From Lysobacter sp. TY2-98 (lineage in GTDB: Bacteria > Pseudomonadota > Gammaproteobacteria > Xanthomonadales > Xanthomonadaceae): a stretch of DNA of 64,000 nucleotides. Numbering within the stretch: the stretch's first letter is position 1; the number at the start of each line of letters is the position of its first letter. Shown here piece by piece: positions 59,736-64,000 of this stretch. Location: contig NZ_CP031413.1 of NCBI RefSeq assembly GCF_003367355.1, forward strand, positions 2,274,921 to 2,338,920. Reading direction: 5' to 3'. The translations under genes were made by a program, and so were the position numbers. The notes beneath the pieces were generated by a model. That model searched no databases, was not told the origin of the DNA, and worked only from the letters and a program-made list of their open reading frames with translations.

Positions 59736-62381
59736 TCAGACCGCCGTTCCCGCCACCGCTGCCGATTCGAGCAGCCGCTGCACATCCCCGGCCGGCATCG
59801 GGCGGTGGAACAGATAACCCTGGAAGACGCTGCAGCCCCAGCCCTGCAGCACGTGCAGCTGCGCATCGGTTTCCACGCCTTCGGTAATGACGCGCTTTCC
59901 GAGTGCGGTGGCGAGCGCGAGGATCGACTTCACCACCGACGCGGTGCCGGCTTCCTCGAGCGCGACGACGAAGGCGCGATCGATCTTGATGGTGTCCAGC
60001 GGCAGGCGCGCGAGGTAGGCCAGCGAGCTGTAGCCGGTGCCGAAGTCGTCGATCGCGACGGTGACGCCCAGCTCGCGCAACGCCTGCAGCTGGCGCGCGC
60101 TGGTTTCGACGTCGGCGATCAGCAGCGATTCGGTGATCTCGACCTCGAAGTCCGACCACTGCGCGCCCATGGCATCCAGGACACGTCCCATGTCGTCGAC
60201 GAGCGTGCCGGCGCGCAACTGCTCGCTCGACACGTTGATCGCGACGCGCCCGAACTGGAGCCCGTGTGCGCGCCACCCGGCGATGTGTGCGCATGCCGCG
60301 TGCAGCACGAACGCGCCCAGCGCATCGATGAGACCGTGGCGCTCCGCCAGCGGCACGAATCGCGCCGGCGGAATCCAGCCGCGCTGCGGATCGTGCCAGC
60401 GCGCCAGCGCCTCCATGCCGGTGCGTGCACCGGTGCGCGCGTCGATACGCGGCTGGTAATAGACGTCGAGCGCGTTCGCCGCCAGTGCGGCACGCAGCGC
60501 GGCGACGAGTTCAACCTCTTCGCGCGCGGCCTCGTTCATGCCGGGCGAGTACACCGCGAAGCGACCGCCACCGTCCTGCTTGGCCCGGTACATCGCCACG
60601 TCGGCCTTCTGCACGAGCTCGTGTGCGTTGTCGCCGTCGGCGGGATGGAATGCGACGCCGGCGCTGTAGCGCAGCGCCATGACGTGCGAATCGAGCACCA
60701 CGGGCACGGCGAGCGCCTCGTCGATGCGCGCACGGATGTCTTCGAGGTCCTCTGCGCGAGCAACGTTGTGCAGCAGCAGCACGAACTCGTCGCCGCCGAA
60801 GCGCGCCACCATGTCGCCGTGCGGCAGCGCGCCGCGCAGACGACCCGCCACCTCGACCAGCAAGCCGTCACCGAGTGCGTGACCCAGGCCATCGTTGACC
60901 GACTTGAAGCGGTCGAGGTCCATGAAGACCACCGCGAACGGCCCACTGGATGCGGCGAGCGCGGCGTCCAGCGCTTCGATCGCCGCAAGGCGATTGGGCA
61001 GGTCGGTCAGCGCATCGTGTCGCGACTGGTGCACCAGCCGGCGTTCGCGGGCGTCGAGCGCCAGTGCAATCGACACGCGATCGGCGAGCTGCCGCGCCGC
61101 ATCGAATGTCTCGTCGCTCGGCGTCGCGCTATGCGCAAGGAGCACGACCCACGCGTGCGGTTCGCCGGACTCGCCGATGGCGAGGCGATACGCCGGTGCA
61201 TCGCGTCCGGACGAATCGCCGTCTTGCGTCGCGATGGGCTGCCAGGCCGAATCGACGGCGTCCAACGTCGGCGAATCGAGCAAGCGCAGCACGGTTCCGT
61301 GATCGAGCGGGCCGTTCGATCGCCCGGCAAGGTGCACGTCGCGCATGCCGTGGGTGGACAGCTCCACGACGATCGCGGCATCGGCGATACCGGGCAGTGC
61401 GCGCAGCTCCGAGGCGACGAGCGCGAGGATGTCGTCCAGCGACTGGCGCGACACGATCCCGGAATCGACGGTCGACAGTCCGCGCAGACGCGCGAGCTGG
61501 CCGCCGATGCGCTGTTGCATGTCGTCGAACGTCGTCGACAACGCGGCGAGTTCGTCGGGCGCGCGCGCGGCGCCTGCGGGGCCGCGCGAGCCCGAGAACA
61601 GACGGATGCGGTCCATCAGCGCTTCCAGCGGCACCAGCATGCGACGGATCTGCACCAGGCTCATCAACGTCGCCATCAGCAGCAGGCCGGCGGCGAGCAG
61701 TGCGAACCAGTGCACCTGCAGATCGGGAATCGCCGCGTGTTCGTGTTCGCTTTCGAAACGCCAGGCTGGCGCGCCGAATTCCGCCTTCAGGTCGAGGTCC
61801 CACGTATCACGCATGATGCGTGCGTCGTTGTCGACGTGGCCCGCACATCCGACGGTCTGCGTGCCGGAGTGCATGCAGACGCGCGTGCCATCGACGACGT
61901 CCTCGTCCGGATGCAGCAGGTAGTGCGGGGACAGGATGCCGGCGTAGAGCGTGGTCAATCCGTCAGGCCGACGTCGCGTCGTCAGCAGGACGACACGGGT
62001 GTCGTGCGACGCGGGCCGGGTCCACACGTGCAGGCGCGGCAGCATGGACGCCGCGACGCCCGCATCGAGCGGACGCTGGATCACCGCGTCGAACAGATGC
62101 GTTTCGCCGGGCGCGTAGACGCCGCCCAGGTCGGCGATGCGCGCGAGCAGCGCTTCGGCGCTCTGCAGGCGGCTCAGCACGGTGAAGGCGACGAAGCGCG
62201 TCTCCGCGCGGACGTTGCGGTGTTCGGACGTATCGATGGCGCGATCGGCCTGGCGCCACGTCAGCCAGAACACCAGTGCAGCCGGCACGAACGCCATCGC
62301 GCAGAACATGAGGAAGACGCGCCGCGCCAGTCGGCTGCGCAGCCACGTGCCTTCGATGCGGAGGCCCGAACGGTTCGACAT
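59736..62381 (-). CDS. Membrane GGDEF-EAL protein (bifunctional or phosphodiesterase)
   Basis: This 881-residue inner-membrane protein has a helix at about 20-40, a periplasmic sensing part to about 225, a second helix (HWFALLAAGLLLMATLMSLV), a HAMP-like linker and a GAF-like region (about 290-440). GGDEF (RFGGDEFVLLL) and EAL (MEALARW) domains end it. The EAL catalytic motifs DDFGTGYSSL, KIDRAF and EGVET are present, so cyclic-di-GMP cleavage is likely. The I-site is PHGD rather than RxxD, so feedback inhibition of the GGDEF half is probably lost. It starts seven bases after the pseudopilin stop. Confidence 0.9.
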   Translation of the reverse strand: MSNRSGLRIEGTWLRSRLARRVFLMFCAMAFVPAALVFWLTWRQADRAIDTSEHRNVRAETRFVAFTVLSRLQSAEALLARIADLGGVYAPGETHLFDAVIQRPLDAGVAASMLPRLHVWTRPASHDTRVVLLTTRRRPDGLTTLYAGILSPHYLLHPDEDVVDGTRVCMHSGTQTVGCAGHVDNDARIMRDTWDLDLKAEFGAPAWRFESEHEHAAIPDLQVHWFALLAAGLLLMATLMSLVQIRRMLVPLEALMDRIRLFSGSRGPAGAARAPDELAALSTTFDDMQQRIGGQLARLRGLSTVDSGIVSRQSLDDILALVASELRALPGIADAAIVVELSTHGMRDVHLAGRSNGPLDHGTVLRLLDSPTLDAVDSAWQPIATQDGDSSGRDAPAYRLAIGESGEPHAWVVLLAHSATPSDETFDAARQLADRVSIALALDARERRLVHQSRHDALTDLPNRLAAIEALDAALAASSGPFAVVFMDLDRFKSVNDGLGHALGDGLLVEVAGRLRGALPHGDMVARFGGDEFVLLLHNVARAEDLEDIRARIDEALAVPVVLDSHVMALRYSAGVAFHPADGDNAHELVQKADVAMYRAKQDGGGRFAVYSPGMNEAAREEVELVAALRAALAANALDVYYQPRIDARTGARTGMEALARWHDPQRGWIPPARFVPLAERHGLIDALGAFVLHAACAHIAGWRAHGLQFGRVAINVSSEQLRAGTLVDDMGRVLDAMGAQWSDFEVEITESLLIADVETSARQLQALRELGVTVAIDDFGTGYSSLAYLARLPLDTIKIDRAFVVALEEAGTASVVKSILALATALGKRVITEGVETDAQLHVLQGWGCSVFQGYLFHRPMPAGDVQRLLESAAVAGTAV

Positions 62382-62387
62382 CGGCGA

Positions 62388-62870
62388 TCAGTAATCCTCC
62401 GCGAGGCCGACGTAGCTGCCGCCGCGCGCGCGGATCACGTCGTCCAGGCTGTCCTTCTGGGTGATCTGCGTCTTGAACACGCCATCGCTCCCGGCGCTGA
62501 AGAGGTCGTAATCGGCGTTGAGCGGGTTCAGGCGATGGTCCTTGCGCGCCGTGCCATGGCCTTTGGTGCCGGTCAACAGCGTGTAGTAGTACGGGTTGCC
62601 CCACGGATCGAGGCGCGCGGACTCGCCGATGTCGGCAAGACTCTCGGGATAGTCGAAGTTGTTGGTGTGGTAGCGCTCGATGCGCATGCTGAGCTCGCCG
62701 ATATCGGCGATCGCGTGGGAGACGCGGGCGCGTTCAACGATCGACCGGTAGCCGATGTTCGCGATCGCCGCCAGCACGAGGATCATCGCCACCACCAGCA
62801 CCAGTTCCACCAGCGTCAGCCCGTCCTCGGCGCGCCGGCCTATCCGATGCATCTCACCACCACCCGTCAT
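62388..62870 (-). CDS. Orphan type II/type IV pseudopilin (GspG-like)
   Basis: This 160-residue protein has the prepilin signature AEDG|LTLVELVLVVAMILVL. Cleavage is after Gly17 and Glu5 is in the mature part, followed by the long hydrophobic helix and a GspG-type end (LDPWGNPYYYTLL and FSAGSDGVFKTQ). The leader start ATG 62870 has GGGGAGAGG upstream. GspG-like pseudopilins build the type II secretion pseudopilus, but no other gsp gene lies here. It is co-transcribed with the GGDEF-EAL protein. Confidence 0.85.
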   Translation of the reverse strand: MTGGGEMHRIGRRAEDGLTLVELVLVVAMILVLAAIANIGYRSIVERARVSHAIADIGELSMRIERYHTNNFDYPESLADIGESARLDPWGNPYYYTLLTGTKGHGTARKDHRLNPLNADYDLFSAGSDGVFKTQITQKDSLDDVIRARGGSYVGLAEDY

Positions 62871-63175
62871 TCGCCTCTCCCCAGCCCCGCCCGGTGGGTG
62901 GAAGGCCAGCAGCCCTGAACTTGTACCGTCGAGGTGCCAGCCTACCCGCCATCGCCAAGGCCCTTCCGCCCGGTCTTCTGACGCTAACGGCCGTCGATCC
63001 GCAAAGATGAGCGGGGCGTGGTTCGACGGTATCCGGCGCACCGGTCGATCGGTCGACGTCGCCTTCCGACACCTATACGGATTCAGGTTCGCACTGCCGC
63101 TTGTGCGCGACGCGGGCTGAAACAGTGCAACGGACGTCGCAGTGGAGCGCGTCCGCATTGTTTTAAACGGCGGGG
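62871..63175. other. 305-bp intergenic region, no gene seen
   Basis: Between the pseudopilin start and the DsbA-family stop I see no convincing coding frame, riboswitch or terminator. It presumably contains the promoter of the pseudopilin/GGDEF-EAL operon. A T-rich stretch TTTTAA lies near 63161. Confidence 0.4.
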
Positions 63176-63844
63176 TCAGCCGCGGCGCTTGCCCGCGATC
63201 TGCCGCAGCGCCTGCTCGAAGACCTCGACCGGCTGGCCGCCGGAGATCAGGTACTCGCGGTCGAGGATGATCGCGGGCACCGAGCTGATGCCGGCGCGCA
63301 GGAACATCTGTTCGTCGGCGCGGACCTCGTCCGCGTACGCGTTCGACGCGAGGATGGCCGCCGCGCGGTCCGCCGGGAGTCCGACCTGGGCCGCCAGGCG
63401 CACCAGCGTCGCGTGATCGCTAACGTTCTCGCCGTCGGTGAAGTAGGCGCGCAGCAGCGCGTGCTTCAACGGCACCTGCTTGTCCATCTCCGCGGCCCAG
63501 TGCAGCAGGCGGTGTGCGTCGAAGGTGTTGTAGGTGCGCGTGCGCGCGCCCATCGCGAAGTCGACGCCCACATCCGCACCGCGCTCGCGCAGGCGCTCGC
63601 GGTTCTGCTGCAGCTGCACGGGCGACAGACCGTATTTCCGGCCCAGGTGCTCATCGATCGGCTCGCCCTCGGGCGGCATGTCCGGATTGAGTTCGAACGG
63701 CTGCACGTGCAGCTCGACGGCAACGTCGTCACCAACGCGCGCGATCGCCTGCTCCAGCGACGCCAGCCCGATCGCGCACCACGGGCAGACGACGTCCGAG
63801 ACGAAGTCGATGCGGACGGGAACAGCAGTGGACGGTGTATTCAT
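63176..63844 (-). CDS. FrnE-like DsbA-family oxidoreductase
   Basis: This 222-residue protein has no signal peptide and is therefore cytosolic. The thioredoxin-like redox motif CPWC is at 20-23 (FVSDVVCPWCAIGLASLEQA). A helical insert and the cis-Pro segment ISSVPAIILDREYLISGGQP near the end match the FrnE/2-hydroxychromene-2-carboxylate isomerase branch. It may protect proteins from oxidative stress or act as isomerase; which is unclear. ATG 63844 is used. Confidence 0.9.
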   Translation of the reverse strand: MNTPSTAVPVRIDFVSDVVCPWCAIGLASLEQAIARVGDDVAVELHVQPFELNPDMPPEGEPIDEHLGRKYGLSPVQLQQNRERLRERGADVGVDFAMGARTRTYNTFDAHRLLHWAAEMDKQVPLKHALLRAYFTDGENVSDHATLVRLAAQVGLPADRAAAILASNAYADEVRADEQMFLRAGISSVPAIILDREYLISGGQPVEVFEQALRQIAGKRRG

Positions 63845-63924
63845 GCGTGGCCTGAAGGGTGATGTCGGGGACGAGCGGGCCGTTGCCCGGGCTCACGAAC
63901 TATGTGCGGCCACCGTAGACGAAG

Positions 63925-63950
63925 AAAAAGGCCCCGTCGCCGGGGCCTTT
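63925..63950 (-). terminator. Intrinsic terminator of the gene entering from the right edge
   Basis: Stem AAAGGCCCCG (63927-63936) pairs with 63941-63950 around TCGC. On the minus strand a T-rich run follows, appropriate for the gene whose stop lies at 63977-63979. Confidence 0.82.
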
Positions 63951-63976
63951 CGGGTCTTGTTGCTGTGGCGGCAGCG

Positions 63977-64000
63977 TCAGTGGATCGTGGCGTCGGTGCC
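63977..64000 (-). CDS. 3' end of a protein (partial)
   Basis: On the minus strand, seven codons (GTDATIH) followed by TGA at 63977-63979 run off the right edge of the window. The position just before a strong terminator supports it as a gene end. Nothing can be said about function. Confidence 0.35.
   Translation of the reverse strand, partial: GTDATIH

Noticed and set aside
59703..62918. Very long open frame opposite the GGDEF-EAL gene
   Set aside because: It mirrors the codon bias of the true gene on the other strand; the product is His/Arg/Ala-rich without motifs, while the minus strand has clear catalytic domains.
62871..63175. Possible cyclic-di-GMP riboswitch before the pseudopilin/GGDEF-EAL operon
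   Set aside because: No conserved riboswitch core or paired helices could be recognised by eye.

Overview
The window is very GC-rich chromosomal DNA, gene-dense on both strands, with GTG starts, ATGA/GTGA stop-start overlaps and few U-tract terminators. DUF3247 and DUF3297 proteins, abundant GGDEF proteins, an isolated PilU-like ATPase, AcnD-PrpF and many small exported proteins and lipoproteins suggest a gammaproteobacterium of the Lysobacter/Xanthomonas group (Xanthomonadaceae sensu lato). I see no rRNA, tRNA, CRISPR array, insertion sequence or prophage. It reads as core chromosome with a few accessory insertions.

Layout. 1-4.3 kb is a sensory block: a PAS protein with a degenerate HisKA-like tail, a three-PAS diguanylate cyclase and a GAF protein with a dead GGDEF domain. 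4.3-11.2 kb holds a cold-shock protein, small conserved proteins, a PilU-like ATPase, a MOSC protein, a quinone oxidoreductase, a membrane diguanylate cyclase and a YdeI-like protein. 11.4-18 kb has a KGG-repeat stress protein, an acid phosphatase lipoprotein, a four-gene NRAMP-like/PRC-barrel-like operon and an L,D-transpeptidase. 18-23.6 kb has two secreted metallopeptidases (M61, M13) and small exported proteins. 23.6-26.7 kb is a KaiC-like ATPase plus hybrid histidine kinase operon. 26.8-35 kb holds a solitary ExbD, a GFA protein, a receiver protein, a GST with a WYL regulator, a solitary HicB, a sorbosone-dehydrogenase-like protein, a GNAT enzyme, a LytS/LytR-type two-component pair and a frameshifted lipoprotein gene.

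35-41 kb contains an RcnB-like protein, an exported amidohydrolase, a lytic transglycosylase, an M50-like membrane protein, an ABC exporter and a membrane-anchored HEPN-like protein. 41-47.6 kb has a fasciclin lipoprotein and the methylcitrate-cycle genes acnD and prpF, separated by a foreign-looking 2'-5' RNA ligase-like gene and an SRPBCC gene. 47.6-59.7 kb is a mixed block that includes a J-domain protein, a PEBP protein, an AcpH-like protein, DUF72, a HipA-like kinase with DUF3037, and a TetR regulator with a hydrolase that share an operator. 59.7-64 kb holds a GGDEF-EAL protein coupled to an orphan pseudopilin, and a FrnE-like DsbA protein.

Functional themes: cyclic-di-GMP signalling (three likely cyclases or bifunctional enzymes plus two degenerate partners), envelope and peptidoglycan processing, secreted proteolysis, metal handling and stress proteins. 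The least ordinary units are the NRAMP-like/PRC-barrel-like operon, the KaiC-like/kinase pair with altered phosphosites, the His-to-Cys PAS protein, the HipA-like/DUF3037 pair and the pseudopilin/GGDEF-EAL pair.
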